DNA of 64,000 nucleotides from Petrolisthes cinctipes (GCA_033782935.1 JAWQEG010000259.1:782501-846500), one strand, 5' to 3'. Shown: positions 12,075-24,565, counted from the first letter of the stretch. Notes: a model not told the origin generated them from the letters alone. A program made the numbers and translations.

Positions 12075-12216
12075 GAGGGTAGAATAGTGATGGTGGTAAA
12101 TTTTGAGCAACTGATTCCTCCAAACTATTCCAAGCAACAACATGATATCATTATTTATGATATTCTGGTCATGTTTTTGGCATAGTTTGGAAAAATCAAT
12201 AACACTCCAAACCACC
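12075..12216. mobile_element. MITE of family B (piggyBac type), diverged
   Basis: It begins after TTAA (12071-12074). It contains the family hairpin: GATTCCTCCAAACTATTCCA, later inverted as TTGGCATAGTTTGGAAAAAT, ending ACACTCCAAACCACC. The right-hand TTAA is not preserved. Confidence 0.55.
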
Positions 12217-12456
12217 AAACCTGTCGCACCGAAAATGTTTACTTTCCTAATCAGTAGCCCATCAATTTACCAATAAATCTCGTACCTTAAATGTTTACTA
12301 TACTGTATTCGTCTTTTAATGTTTACAGACAGCCATTTACTTTCCATAATGTTTACGGTGAAATTTCTCTCTCTCCTTATAATGTTTGGATAAATCAGAA
12401 GCTCTCTAAATCACACAAAGTAAAATTATGTCACATATTTATATTAACTTACTATC

Positions 12457-12612
12457 CGTTTCAGAGCCGGACAGACGGTGTTTTTCGCAAATATCTCCTA
12501 AACGAATCGTTGTATCAATATAACATTTCAACACACTATCTTTAACACCCGGGCGTAATTTATGGCTGACATACCATATTACTAGATGTGTTATGCGAGG
12601 AGTTTACTCGTG
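12457..12612. repeat. Left arm of a ~153-bp inverted repeat
   Basis: This arm is about 90% identical, inverted, to 14011-14163. Shared landmarks are CCGGACAGACGGTGTTTTTC and CTTTAACACCCGGGCGTAAT. The 1.4-kb interval between the arms includes a long (TA)n tract but no coding region. The pair may be the ends of a foldback-type element or an inverted duplication. Confidence 0.65.
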
Positions 12613-13137
12613 AAAAATAGCACAAAGCTGGCCAATCATATTGACGCTTTCGAAGGAAAGTGTGGCCCCCCCAACACCCTCCCAAACCATTCCTAACCAC
12701 AACTACATCCCCCCCTTCTCACCCCTCCCTCCTCCTCTTCTCCCCCTAGCTCCTCGCCTCCCTCATCACTCGTGTCCCTCCCTATTTCTTCCATCACTGT
12801 ATTATATATTAGAATGTTATGTAGATGTTTATGTATAGATATGATTATTAACTAAGAGTATGGTGCAGTACAATTCTATAGAGGCAAGACGTATTTCACT
12901 TTGACAATTACTGTACAACAGCATGTTTACATACATGTAGTATGTAGAAGGTCCATGTTTGCAGTCCTTATGGTCAACCATGCAAGTGAACACGATGTAC
13001 TGGCATTACCTGTGGTCTGGACCTTCTAGGAAAAGTTATTAGATACTGTGTACCTATTCATTATAAAATGTCAACTTGGTCCAGTTAATATAATGTTATT
13101 TTGTTGACTTGTCCCTTTTATATTAAATATTAACACC

Positions 13138-13240
<103 letters not shown>

Positions 13241-14010
13241 GTGTAGGATTTAATGATGCAAACATGATAAAACAAAATTTATTCACAATCACTGTCAAGG
13301 AAAACGTCATCGTCTTCATCATCACTGGCTTTCACGTTTGTACAATGTGGCAAGACGAAGAACAAACGCTGTCCTGCATCCACGGGGGCAAATGGACAAC
13401 ATTGTTGCTAATAGGTGCGCCTCGGCAGTCAATGATTTCTACCCTGTCACTACTTGAGTCATAGCCTCGGACTGTTGGGTACCTCATACCTCAGAGAGAG
13501 GGGGAGGGGATACGGGAGACTGTGAATATTCAATTAAGGCATAAATTGGTTATTTAAAAAGGTAAAGAACACATGAAGCAACCATGAACGATTATATTTG
13601 GTTGCCCAAAACCAAAATTAATCATTTTTCTGGTGGCCTTAGACACGTGGGTTATTATCCGGCTATACGACCATTAACAACGGGATTAGCTATTACTTTA
13701 ATGGTAATTTGACCCACTCTGGTTTTCATGTCCACACACAACGGTAACTGTATTAAACAATATTACTAATGAACGATACGTATATACTGTACATACTGTC
13801 ATAAAAAAAATAAAAAATGGAAGGGGGATGGTGTATATAGGGGGGTGAAGAGTGAAACGGGGAGGGGGATAATGAGATATTGGGGTAGGGAAGGAAGGAA
13901 TGGTGGGGGGATTTCGGGGTGTTGGTGGAGGGGTTACACGAGTACCCCACACTCGTCCGATTCTCTATAACGCCTTAGATATGATGACTGGATTAGGCTT
14001 AATATCACTC

Positions 14011-14163
14011 AGTAAACTCCTAACATAACACATATAGTAATATGGTATGTCAGCGATAAATTACGCCCGGGTGTTAAAGACAGTGTGCTGAAATATTATA
14101 TTGATACAACGATTCGTTTAAGAGATATTTACGAAAAACACCGTCTGTCCGGCGCTGAAACGT
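14011..14163. repeat. Right arm of the ~153-bp inverted repeat
   Basis: Inverted partner of 12457-12612, carrying ATTACGCCCGGGTGTTAAAG and GAAAAACACCGTCTGTCCGG. Confidence 0.65.
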
Positions 14164-14235
14164 ATAGTAGTTGGTGTCCCCTTAATGTTCACTTTTACAG
14201 TGTTTACTTCTTAATATATACTTTGTTAATGTTTA

Positions 14236-17200
14236 CTAAAGCTAGGTTAACAAATACGCAAATAACCTCCCGATGCCGATACGAATAAGCAAAGTTTTGA
14301 ATTAAAACCTTATTCGGGTCCTTCCCCGGTGATTCGGGTGCTTCGTCGGCAGTTCCAGTCGCACCATTAAATGTTAAATGTTGGTGATGCCTAATTTACA
14401 TATATGCGAATAAGCTCCCGAAGCCGTCACGAATAAGCGAACTGTAAAAATTCGGTGACCTGGGAGTCGAATTTTATATTATTATCTGTTGCTACGACCT
14501 TCCACGGGTGCTACTGCAGTGGATCTGTGTTGTATCACGAATGTTCCTGCGGCGCTGGCACAACTAATTTGTAACGGTCATTTTAACCACGGTTGCTGGG
14601 GGTTTATCTGCGGAATAGCCGGTGTGCATCGGCATTCACAAAAATGCTAATATGGGTATACATATGAATATATTAAAATTATCCCTATAAACATTGAGAT
14701 GCTACTAGATAATGACTTCCACACCTAATTATTGTTTCTGGGAATAATTGCATATGAACCTTTACGAAAAAGTGGTGGGCGTAATCGATTACTCCCGGAA
14801 ATTGATTACTGGTAGGAAATCTCTTTAATCTATTTTTTTTTTTTTTTTACTGTGTAAATGATTACTGATAACTGTATATTTCAGTGTACAAAACATTTAT
14901 AGTATTATAATTCTACCATAGAAAATAACTTGTTTTGATGATATACAAAATATTATGTAGCGATACATATTGGCATTTCTTATCAATAATTTTTTTCATC
15001 TTTTAATATATGCTACTGTGGTTGCTTATTATATAAAAAGCTATAGGAATCAAGTACTAATCGATTACTGTGTCACGAGTCGATGCTCGTGGCATTATAA
15101 ATATAATATTCGTAGCATAGAGAACAGGGCTTAATTGAACCCGTCGGAGTATCATCTACTGGTATTATGTGTAGTTAGCTGTACCATATCGAGGTACAAT
15201 ATTTGAGGCCTGCCTTGGGGGGAAGTTTCCGCTGCCGTTGGTTAGCGTCCCTTCCCAACTGTCGACTCGTCTGTATTTCTCGCTAATATTATTATCGAAG
15301 GGATTTATCCTGATGGCACACGAAAGTGATATTATCTCGACATGAGACATTTTAGTCCACGAGCTGGGCCTGGAATTTCAGAGTTTGAGTACCAAAAAGG
15401 TGAATAAATTTCATGTGTACTTTCAGCAAGGAGGATGTCTGAAGTGTTGGGAAATGGTTGATGGACATCCCAGAAATGTAACTAATCACCTTTTTGGCAG
15501 CCATCTCTAGTAAGTATCGTAAATTTTTAACCGAATATCAGGAATACAGTAAAAAAAATCATAAGTCTTCAACAAAAGATCATAGAGACTTCTAGTTGGT
15601 CTCATCTTTTTTTAATCAGTTCGGCCTACACCGCGAGTGATATCACACGTGTTGCTCGTACTTGCTCTCTCTTATCTCGCCTTTGTCTCTCGTGACGAAG
15701 AGATAAACGAAAGTCGAATAGCTCGGTAAACTACCAGTTATTCCCAAGGCTTCAAGGTTATATTATTAATCGATTGCAACAGACAATTGATTAAAAAATG
15801 GTAGGAGGGAAGCCGGTCTCTCTCTTGTTGAGCCGGCTATAGGACCTCGCCTAATATCCACCCATCTCGTTGAGCCGGTAGAAGCCTTGCCTTGGCATCT
15901 ACCTCCTACCTAAGTGATACTGTGTGTATTGACATTGAAAAACCGAAGTCTAGGAAGCGATCTTCATGTTTTAGATTCCGAACTCGTTACAGTGTAGCTT
16001 GTATTTGAATATTAATTAAAGTAATTGAGTAGGAAAGTCTTGAAATAGCACCTAATAAATAATTAATCACAGTGTTAGTCTTGCTTAATCTATGAGTTAA
16101 GGTAAGCTAGGATTATCGAAAGAATTCCGTGAGGAAAATTGTACGAGGACGTACGAGACCGTTGGGAAGAAAACGAGTACCGTAATTATTGATGTATAGC
16201 TATTTATTAGGTAGGTAGCATTTTCAATTCGTGTGGAAGTGTTTGCATATGGTAATTAGTTTATTAATTGTTAATTAATTTATTGTTGGTGCTTAACTGG
16301 AATTAATAAATATAGTAAAGTAATCGTACACCTTACAATTCTGTTATTACTATTATATTGCATATATAATGAAAGAACCCTACAATAAATTTATGTTGAC
16401 GGAAGCTGGAATAAAAGGGGATAGGTTAACCTCTGCTGACGATCGTTGAAGCCAACACAACGAGCGTCCAAAGAAGTCCGAGTACGGTAAGAATAAATTA
16501 CCAGTAATTATATTACGTCACTTAACAACAATCATAATTTTCCGTCACATACTGTAATCAAGATTACTATAAAATAGCTAAAATGCCCACCACAATTATG
16601 AAACCGCCAACTCTCATAATCTTATGTTCATGTTTTTTCCCTGAATATACGCTCCACAGAAAATGTTAAGGTTATTACCTTAACATTACCTTAACATATA
16701 GCCCAAACTATAGCATTTTACTCATGATCATGGACCTCACACTAGAGCGACATGTCAGGTTTGCTGATCTACCTCCTACTTATCCCCGCCCCATCCCCGA
16801 CATTAACACAATAAAAAAAAAAAATTAAATGTGTATGAATTTGTATGTCCCCGGTATGTCCCAAGACACATCTTTGGTTCACCGCCGATGCTTCCGCATT
16901 GTTTGCAGGGCCGTAGGTACACTTGTGGTTCCTGTAAGACTATTTTTTATTTGGCATCTGTCCCGAAAATATGGGATGCCCACCACGAACTGCCAGCAAA
17001 GCACCCGAATCGCTGCTGAAGGACCCGAATAAGGATTTCATTAAAAAATATTCAAATTATGCTTATTCGTGGCAGTGTTGGGAGCTTATTCGTGTATGTG
17101 TAAACTAGGCTTGAGCATCCGCCGGCAAAAAAAAAAATTTGCAATAGACCCCCGACCTCTCACCGACCATGAAAACACCGAGGAAGCATTGCTGGTGAAC

Positions 17201-18556
17201 CGTTGTATCTTGGAACATACTAGTGACAAACTGGCAACATATATTTTGATACACTTTTCGAAAAATTTATATTGTTTAACCACGTAGCTGCAGGCCTTAT
17301 CTAATGTGGCAGCTCTCTCACATGAGCGCTTCTCTTGCACTCACGGTCACTATGTAATGAACACATTTGATAGCTAATAGATTGCAAACCACTCATGCTA
17401 CATAAATGAATGATACAGGGTATTGAAGGACAAACCTTTAACTGTCTCCTGATGTACTTCTGAAGACTAAATGGACATCTGTAGGATGGGTAGCCAGCTC
17501 AGAATGACCTGAACTCAAAATTCACTTTTGCAATCCATTTACATATCTATGTATGTTTTCACACCACTCTAATTTTGTTATGAAATATGTCAGAATAACA
17601 TATTTCAACACAACAATACAAATATATTGTCATTGTAGTTTTCCATACATATATGGTAAGAACAGAAAAAACGAAGCTCTGGAAAAACGTCCATACATCC
17701 TCGCTGCTAGTTCTACACTGACAAGAGGTGGGTGGCTGGACTATGGCTAATCCCTACCTGTCCAAAATCAGTGTTGCCACCGAGACAACCATGTTATGAG
17801 GCGCACAATATTAAAAACTACTTTGACGAGAATTCTTGTCACCCTCACTTGATGCTGGTGACGAGAATTTTTGTCACCTGTGGTTTAAGGGTTAATGTCT
17901 TGTGTGGGGCGGGGATAAGTAGGGAGTAGACGGGAATGTCGCTTCGGCGCTTCCTCGGCAAATCTGACATGCTGCTTTAGTGTGAGGTCCTTGATCGTAA
18001 GTAAAATGATGTAGTTTGGGCTTATTACCTTAAAATTTCCTGAGGAGCGTACGTTCATTGAAAAACACAGACGTTTGCAATTTTTTATATGTTTTGTAAT
18101 TTGTGTATTTGATTTATTTTGGTTATCATCAAAAGTTGATTTTTATGATAAAGTTATATGTATATCTTTCGTCTTTTTAATGACAACTCAGTTATAATAC
18201 TATAAATGTACTGTACACTGATATACACAGTTATTATCAGTAATCGGTTACTCAAATATATAAACGAATACAGAGATTTTCCATCAGTAAATAAGTAGGA
18301 TTGATTATGAACACCACAATTTCCTAATCGTTCACATTCAATTACACCCAGAACCATTAAATTGTTGGGAAGTCATTATCTAGTAGCAACTCAGTGTTTA
18401 TAGGGAAAACTTTAACATTTTCGCATGTATACCCAAATTGGCATTTTTATTCCGCAGATAAACTTCCGGCAACCGCGGAACGTCGTCTAATATTCGGGTT
18501 TCGGGTCTCCAATTTTTTACAGTTCGCTTATTCGTGACGGCTTCGGGAGCTTATTC
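14236..18556. mobile_element. Nest of long inverted repeats with CGAATAAGC ends
   Basis: Three inverted pairs interlock inside the 7.1-kb intron. 14393-14970 pairs with 18110-18556 (outer ends GCGAATAAGCTCCCGAAGCC and its complement). 14236-14360 pairs with 16985-17112 (TTATTCGGGTCCTTC, ATTCGGGTGCTT). 16640-16810 pairs with 17900-18060 (TATCCCCGCCCC, GCCCAAACTATAG). No transposase is readable, so these are probably non-autonomous DNA elements with long terminal repeats, one inserted in another. Exact element boundaries are uncertain. Confidence 0.5.
15797..15912. other. Imperfect hairpin with GAGCCGG motifs
   Basis: GGTAGGAGGGAAGCCGG at the start faces CATCTACCTCCTACC at the end, and TTGAGCCGG occurs twice inside. 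It is foldable on paper, but nothing identifies an RNA family. Confidence 0.25.
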
Positions 18557-18559
18557 CAT

Positions 18560-19120
18560 TGTGGGAAGGGAGCAATAATACCCTGATTGTGTGACTCGTC
18601 CCTTTATTATTTTGCTTCACTTTCATTCCCATTACTCTAGTTGGCACTGTTTATCCACTCGTATCTGTACCACAACAACTTTTTAATACTTACACTATTG
18701 AGGGGCTGTAATGGGCTAGGGTTATCCGTGATATTAGTTATCCATTTGCCCGACGTCGCAGTAACCTACTCATCATTTGTTTAAAATACAACCTCTGCTT
18801 CGGGACTGTCACCCACGCCTTTTGCCTGCCTGCCTGCCTGTCCCTTGGAGGGTAATAAATGGTGTTTAAAAATTTCCCCTCTTCCCAGATTGGTGGGTGC
18901 CTGTGGGTCCTTTTTCCGTTCTTTGTTTCCTGCCTCTCCCGCTTGTTCTTGTTCCTGTGTACGTAACGTACAGTCTAGAACATGTGTATTTTAATCCTGT
19001 GACATGAGTATTTATTATTCCTCACTTGATATCGGTGTATCTCCGTAATAATTTATTCCTAAGCATAAGTATCTATACCCATATTACGTGCCTAACTATA
19101 CTGCCGGTACGGCGGTTACA
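18560..19120 (+). repeat. LTR-like repeat, possible solo LTR
   Basis: It begins TGTGGGAAGGG and ends GGCGGTTACA (the TG...CA rule), with GGTAATAAATGG (AATAAA polyadenylation signal) in the middle. The 3' half matches 9190-9629. It sits 38 bases before an alpha-2-macroglobulin exon. No target-site duplication is obvious, so solo-LTR status is inferred. Confidence 0.4.
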
Positions 19121-19158
19121 TTTACTAAGGAAATGTTTACTACGTTAATGTTGTACAG

Positions 19159-19310
19159 GTAGCAGTAGGGCCGCCAGCCTAGAGACAGCAGGTTACGCCA
19201 TCCTTGCCATGATGACACACGACCCTGTAAACAATGAACAGAAGGCCAGGAAGATCGTCAAGTGGATTACAGCACAACGTAACGGTCAGGGTGGATTTTA
19301 TTCTACACAG
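19159..19310 (+). CDS. Alpha-2-macroglobulin, partial: thioester-domain exon 3
   Basis: This 152-base exon completes the split Ser codon, then reads SRAASLETAGYAILAMM and VKWITAQRNGQGGFYSTQ. The latter is the highly conserved last part of the thioester domain, where the family has a 'KWL..QRN..GGF.STQDTVVALQAL' pattern that continues into the next exon. The acceptor is TGTTGTACAG and the donor CAG/GTAGGT; it ends in phase 0. The upstream intron is 7,154 bases and is full of repeats. The reading frame has no stop or shift. Confidence 0.9.
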
Positions 19311-19374
19311 GTAGGTGGACGTTTGGTTTGGTTAGATTAAGTTAAGGCTTATAAGGTGGAGGTTATGTAAAATT

Positions 19375-20040
19375 CAAAAGAACTTTACTCGTCACAACAT
19401 TCTTTCTGATCGTCAGTATGGTTTCAGTCAGGGACGCTCTACTCCCTATCTTTTATATTTTATTTCCGATTCAAAGTCAATATCTATTTGGAACTTCGGT
19501 GAATCTTTTACTGTCGCGCTAGACATAACAAAAGTTTGTGCTAGTCTATCACAACTTAAGTTTCCAAACTGCCTACATCCATCCATCCATCCCTCTGCAT
19601 GTGCCTTTAATATGGTATCCTTTCTGACCGCTCTATAGCTGCTCTTGTAGACGGTCACTGTTCTACCTCTGGTTTATCAACAGTAGTGTCCTTCAGGGTT
19701 CTGTCCTATCACTTTCTTTCTCCATTTCATTAATTACCGTTTTGCTGTACATCCTTCCCTATCCACTCATATGCTGATGTTTGCACTACTCGACCGGTTT
19801 ATCAACCACCCATTCCAGCAGCTGCTCTCCATGCACATAATGTGACGATGCAGTTGCACGCCTGACTTCTGACCACCTTCATCTCCGGCTGGGGCAGGAA
19901 AAACCTTGTGATTTTCAATGCATCGAAACCACAGTTCCTGTCAGCTCATTCTAATCTTATAAATGGCTATCCCATATATTCAGCGAAATGCATCTCCACC
20001 CTTCTTCCCAAAAAAACTTTTATAGAATCTTTTTCTTCCA
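19375..20040 (+). pseudogene. Decayed Jockey/CR1-like reverse transcriptase fragment
   Basis: Across several frames one reads RHNILSDRQYGFSQGRST, SFTVALDITK, VLQGSVLS, then NLVIFNASKPQFLSAHSNLI. These are in the order of LINE reverse-transcriptase motifs (fingers/palm through the post-catalytic region). Many stops and shifts show it is a relic. It lies in the intron between the exons at 19159 and 20362, in the gene's orientation. Confidence 0.65.
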
Positions 20041-20361
20041 AGAGAGATCATTGTTATAACCTCTCTCGCTCAAACAGTCAAACTGCCTCAATAATGATAG
20101 GTGGTGTTGATGTTGGTGTGGTACCGTTACAATGACCCCGTAAACACACTACACAGCCATTGTACCGGTACCACCACACCATCGTATGCAGGAACATTGT
20201 TGGTGTTAATTATGGTGCAGTGTAGATGACTCCATAGACACACACGTTACTCATGTTATGGCCACTTATGAGTGCCTCTAATTTACAGGTTATAACCACT
20301 TAAGAGGGCCACTAATTTACAGGGTATGGCCACTAATACCTTAATTTATCTTATATTCCAG

Positions 20362-20574
20362 GACACAGTAGTGGCCCTACAAGCTATGGCCACTTATGAG
20401 GGCCATTTACACCAAGGGTCACTCAATGTAAAGGCTGTTGTCACTGCCAACAACTTTACACACACCTTTACCATCACTGACAACAACAAATTGCTGGAAC
20501 AATTCCAACCTCTGCCAACACTGCCAACTACTGTCTCTATCAACATGACAGGTCAAGGGTGTGTTGTTCTTCAG
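20362..20574 (+). CDS. Alpha-2-macroglobulin, partial: thioester/CUB exon 4
   Basis: This 71-codon exon opens with DTVVALQAMATYEGH, the terminal helix of the thioester domain. It then enters the second half of the CUB domain (SLNVKAVVTANNF, ITDNNKLLEQFQPLP) and ends VSINMTGQGCVVLQ, matching the family's 'G.GC.Y.Q' strand. Sequons NFT and NMT are present. The acceptor is TATATTCCAG and the donor CAG/GTGAGT; both ends are phase 0. Confidence 0.9.
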
Positions 20575-20639
20575 GTGAGTGTGTGTTTGTGTGTGTGCTA
20601 TATCCACAACACTTTATTTGACTCTATGTTTGTATCTCT

Positions 20640-20890
20640 GTGCGTAGTGGGTCTTTGCCTGCCTGTGTGTCTTTGCCCGCCTGTGTGTCTTTCTGTCTGC
20701 CTGTGTGTCCTTCTGTTTGCATGTGTGTCTTTTTGTTCGTCTGTGTGTCTTTTATGTCCACCTGTGTGTCTTTTATGTCCACCTGTGTATCTTTGCCCGC
20801 CTGTGTGTCTTTGTCCGCCTGTGTGTCTCTGTCCGCCTGTTTGTCTGTTTATCTGCCTGTGTGTCTTTCTTTCCATAGCTGTCTGTCTGT
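20640..20890 (+). repeat. ~20-bp minisatellite, (CCTGTGTGTCTTTGCCCG)-like
   Basis: About a dozen degenerate copies of GCCTGTGTGTCTTTGCCCG, open in several frames. The long Cys/Val/Ser reading frames across it are repeat artefacts. Confidence 0.85.
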
Positions 20891-21029
20891 GTATGTGCAT
20901 ACGTATGTGTGTATTGTAACCGCAACACTACGTGCCTCTGTGTATATGTGTATGTATTATTTCCCCACATCACTTTACTTGACTATGTGTTTGTTTCCCT
21001 TTGTATTTGTGTGTGGATTTGGAGAAAAG

Positions 21030-22440
21030 AAGTTATTGTTCCTCTTTATAGAAATAAGGGAGAGCAGAGTAACTGTAAAAAAATATAGAGGTATATATCC
21101 GTTAAGCACAGTAGGTAAGTTATATGGTGAAATAGTTAATGAAAAGGTGAGAGAAAAGTCGGAGGAGTTAATGAGTGATGAACAAGGAGACTTTTGTGGT
21201 GGCAGAGGATATATTTATCAGGTATTTACTGTTAGGCAGTTGATGGAGAGAGCCTGTGAGTAAAATAGGAAACTGTTTATAGCATTTATGTAGAGAAAGC
21301 TTATGATAGAGGAAACAGAAAATGCTAATGGCTGCAAATGTATGGTATAGAGGGTAGGTTGCTGAATGCATAAAAAGTTTCTATAATAGTAGTGTGGCCT
21401 GTGTGAGGATAGAAGGGGAATTAAGTGAATTGGTTCCCAATTACTATTGCAGTGAAACAAGGATGTGTGATGTCACCATGGCTGTTTAATGTGTCTATGG
21501 ATGGAGTAATGAAAGAGGATAAAGGAAGAATTTAAAAAATAGAAGTAGAATTGCTCTATGGAGAAGGAAAATTATCGTTATCGAACTTGATATAATAATA
21601 ATTATGAAGATAATGCTGTACTTTTGATTAATATTGAGAAAAATCGAGGAAAGTTAGTGACTAGCTGGATAATATTGAGGGGGAATCAGTGTGTAGTGTG
21701 CAAGTGGATGATGAGAATCTTGAGGTGGTTGGAGTAATGTTAGATAAGAGAGAAAAGTGTGGGAAAGTGGAGAACAGAGTAACACAAGAAAGAAATGTAG
21801 CAGGTGCGAAGAAGATAATGATTAGAAATAGAGGGTTGAGTACTGTGGCTGCAAGAGAATTACATGATGGAATATCAGTGCTCACAGTGATGTACAGTTG
21901 CGAAAACTTAGAGTGGCATGAATATGAGAAATCATATTCCCTCCATTCATCTCTCTCCACCTTCCCTCCATCTATCTCTCTCTATACCTTCCCTCCATCC
22001 ATCTCTCTCTGTACCTTCCCTCCATCCATCTTTCTGTACCTTCCCTCCATCCATCTCTCTGTACCTTCTCTCCATCCATCTCTCTCTACCATCCCCCTAT
22101 CTCTCTTTACCATAGCAGTAGAGATGGATTTGCTGAGAAATGTTTGTAGAATCCGAAGAACTAACTTGGTGAGTAATGCTGAAATCCACTAAAGGTGCGT
22201 TGTGAGCAAATCACTGGATCAGAAAGTGGAAGATAATGTTATGAGATGGTATTGGCATGTGTGAAGAATTCATAATAATGGTGAAAAAGGAGTAGGAGTC
22301 ATTTTGAAGAAGAGGAAGACCAAGGAGATGACACGATATGGTGGGGGATAGTGTAAGAAAGTTTGAAATAAATATGAATGAAGCAAAAGAATCGGTGTAT
22401 CTAAGGCAAGAGTGGACGAGATTCACAAGGATGAGTGTAC
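21030..22440 (+). pseudogene. RTE-like LINE relic interrupted by a minisatellite
   Basis: Readable fragments follow reverse-transcriptase order: YRGIYPLSTVGKLYGEIVNE, SDEQGDFCGGRG, VEKAYDR, VKQGCVMSPWLFNVSMDGVM, then the C-terminal VTQERNVAGAKKIM, AVEMDLLRNVCRIRRTN and ARVDEIHKD. It is a relative of the better-preserved copy at 53830-56587. A CCTTCCCTCCATCCATCTCT repeat (about 21938-22115) is embedded in it. It lies in the alpha-2-macroglobulin intron in the sense direction. Confidence 0.7.
21938..22115. repeat. 25-bp CT-rich minisatellite, short array
   Basis: Copies of TCCATCTCTCTCTACCTTCC. This is the reverse complement of the unit that fills 25704-26360. Confidence 0.85.
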
Positions 22441-22752
22441 GCTAGGGCTGGCAACCCGGTTTTAACTTGAAAGTGCATGAAATGGCTCCTTTTATCAAGG
22501 CTAAATGAAGGGACTTACGTTTTGGATGCAAGAAATTGCTGAGAATTATTTGTGGCTTGAAAGGTGATGTACTTGTGTGTTTGATTCATTCTGCTTCCAT
22601 TTTATATCCCTGGCGGTAGAACCTCCCCACCCCTTGAAAAAATGGAAAAATAATGGGGTAATAATGATGATGATCTGTGTGTGTGTATTACAATATATGG
22701 TGGGGTAATGATGATATATGTGTGTGCATGTATTATAACCATATATAATATA

Positions 22753-23186
22753 CAGGGTGATTCATCATTCTATGCATTAAATTGAATGAAGACCTACTTG
22801 GATAATTTTAAGCAAAAATATTTCAATGATGAAATGTCGAATTATATATAGTTAAGCTGTTACAATACATTTTTGATACTGTATTAATGCAGGCGAAAAG
22901 TGAAGGGAAACCCACCTAGATTTTGTACATCTTTATTCATTGATTACAACTGTGAACCTATTTTTCCTACAATCTAAAGAAAATGTTCAAGGTGCTGTTT
23001 ATTCATCTGCAACACGCTCTTTTCCTGTACTACATACATCTGAAATATATCTTCATTAATACAGTATCATAAATGTATTGTTACAGGCAAACTATGTATA
23101 ATTCGACTTTTCATCATAGAAACATTTTGCTTAAAATTAACCAAGCAGGCCATTCAATTTAATGCATGGAATGATGAATCACCCTG
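22753..23186. mobile_element. 434-bp MITE with ends CAGGGTGATTCATCATTC
   Basis: CAGGGTGATTCATCATTCTA at the left is mirrored by CAGGGTGATTCATCATTCCA on the other strand at the right. Homology continues through GCATTAAATTGAATG and subterminal blocks (ATACTGTATTAATG), so the whole element is close to a palindrome. No coding capacity. The flanks are TA and AA, so the target duplication is unresolved. Confidence 0.75.
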
Positions 23187-23326
23187 AATAGTGTAGTAAT
23201 GATGATGATATGTGTGTCCGTAAATGCATGTATTATAACCTATTACAATATGTAGTGAGATGGTGATGATGATGATATATGTGTGTGTGTGTATTATAAC
23301 AAATTACAATATGTTTTAACCCACAG

Positions 23327-23728
23327 GCAGTACAGCGCTACAACGTACCACAACCGGAGCCTAGTGATGCATTCACCCTTACCGTAAACACCATCACCAC
23401 ACCTGATAAACAATGCATCACCAAACGCATCACCGCTTGTGCAGCCTACCGCTTACCCGACCAGAAATCCAACATGGCGGTCATCGAGGTCGACCTAATA
23501 TCCGGATATATCCCTGAAAAGCAGGACCTCAAGCAAATGCTCAAGCTCGACCCTAATATCAAACGCTACGAAGTCGACGGAAGCAAAATCAACTTCTACA
23601 TCGACGAGTTGGTGGTTGAAGATACGTGCGTCAATTTCCGTGTGATCCGTGAAGTGGATCTAGAAGATGTGAAGCCAGGGACAGTGATAGTCTACGATTA
23701 TTACCAACCTGAGTTTTCTATTTCAAAG
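23327..23728 (+). CDS. Alpha-2-macroglobulin, partial: receptor-binding domain exon 5
   Basis: This 134-codon exon holds the receptor-binding (MG8) domain. It starts AVQRYNVPQPEPSDAF, has a Cys pair (KQCITKRITACAA), then MAVIEVDLISGYIPEK, the Lys-containing helix KQDLKQMLKLDP, a further Cys in EDTCVNF, and the closing strand PGTVIVYDYYQPEFS, which matches the family's 'K.Y.YY.P' ending. In vertebrates this domain docks to the clearance receptor LRP1. The acceptor is TTAACCCACAG and the donor AAG/GTAAAT. Phase 0 at both ends; no defects. Confidence 0.92.
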
Positions 23729-23767
23729 GTAAATGATTTAATATGGTTTATTATACTATACAAATGT

Positions 23768-23771
<4 letters not shown>

Positions 23772-23813
<42 letters not shown>
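23772..23813. repeat. (TC)n microsatellite
   Basis: Perfect CT tract in the last intron, 44 bases after the donor. Confidence 0.95.
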
Positions 23814-23819
<6 letters not shown>

Positions 23820-24074
23820 CTGAATAGAGAACAGTGTCTTTTGAGGTCAAATATCTTGTAAAGGTGCATATATTGTTTTTGGGTTTAAGGTAAAGGACCT
23901 CATTCCTCCCTCCACACCATGTCAGGAAATATTAGATCCTCTAGTAGTAACATTGTGGTATTAAATTCGTATTAGTAGAATTTGTATTACATGTTCTTTC
24001 CTGGCAAAGTTCGGAGGAAAATTCAATGTAATCAGGTTCCCTTATAAGTAATTGAACTCCTTTTTCTTTGACAG

Positions 24075-24110
24075 AGATACACGTTGCCGCCATCAGAAGA
24101 ATGCCGATAG
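24075..24110 (+). CDS. Alpha-2-macroglobulin, partial: final exon with stop
   Basis: After TTTTTCTTTGACAG, an 11-codon exon RYTLPPSEECR ends in TAG (24108-24110). It joins the phase-0 donor at 23728, giving ...PEFSISK-RYTLPPSEECR. Family members likewise end with a short tail after the YDYY strand, often with a Cys. The whole visible C-terminal part is then about 394 residues. The exon is too short to be certain by itself; the strong acceptor and exact phase support it. Confidence 0.7.
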   Translation, partial: RYTLPPSEECR

Positions 24111-24565
24111 AGAGAAAAGGGATGGAAGAGGAGAGACGATGGGGAAGAAAAAGAGAAAAGGTGGAGAGAAAAGGGAGAGAAGGTGAGGAAGAAAGGGAGA
24201 GAAAGTACGGAGAAGGTGGAGAGAAGAAGGAGATAGAGTGGAAGAAAGGTGGAGAGAAGACAGATAGTGGAGAGATGGTAGAGGGGAGATGGAGAGAAAA
24301 GGTGAAGGGAGGATGTCGTCTTAATATTTTGTTGTTATCCTTAGTGTTTTGTCTTTTTCTCTCTATATACATATCTCTCCTTCCTTACCTCCTTTCCCCA
24401 TTTTTCCACATCTCTCTCTTTATGTATCTATTCATGTCTCCTTCCTTCTCTCGTTTCCTCCATCTTTCCACATCTATTTTCTTATGTATCTCTCTAACTC
24501 TCCTTTTTTACATTCCCTTTACTCCTCTATTTTTCCACATTACTTTCCATCTTTTCGCTCTTAAA

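Noticed and set aside
17800..17895. piggyBac-like right end (GTTTAAGGGTTAATG with GTGACGAGAATT repeats)
   Set aside because: No matching left end was found, and the site lies within the inverted-repeat nest, so an element could not be defined.
20326..21263. Cys/Val-rich ORFs of about 200 codons
   Set aside because: They read through the end of an alpha-2-macroglobulin exon, a donor site and a 20-bp minisatellite. Only 20362-20574 is coding.
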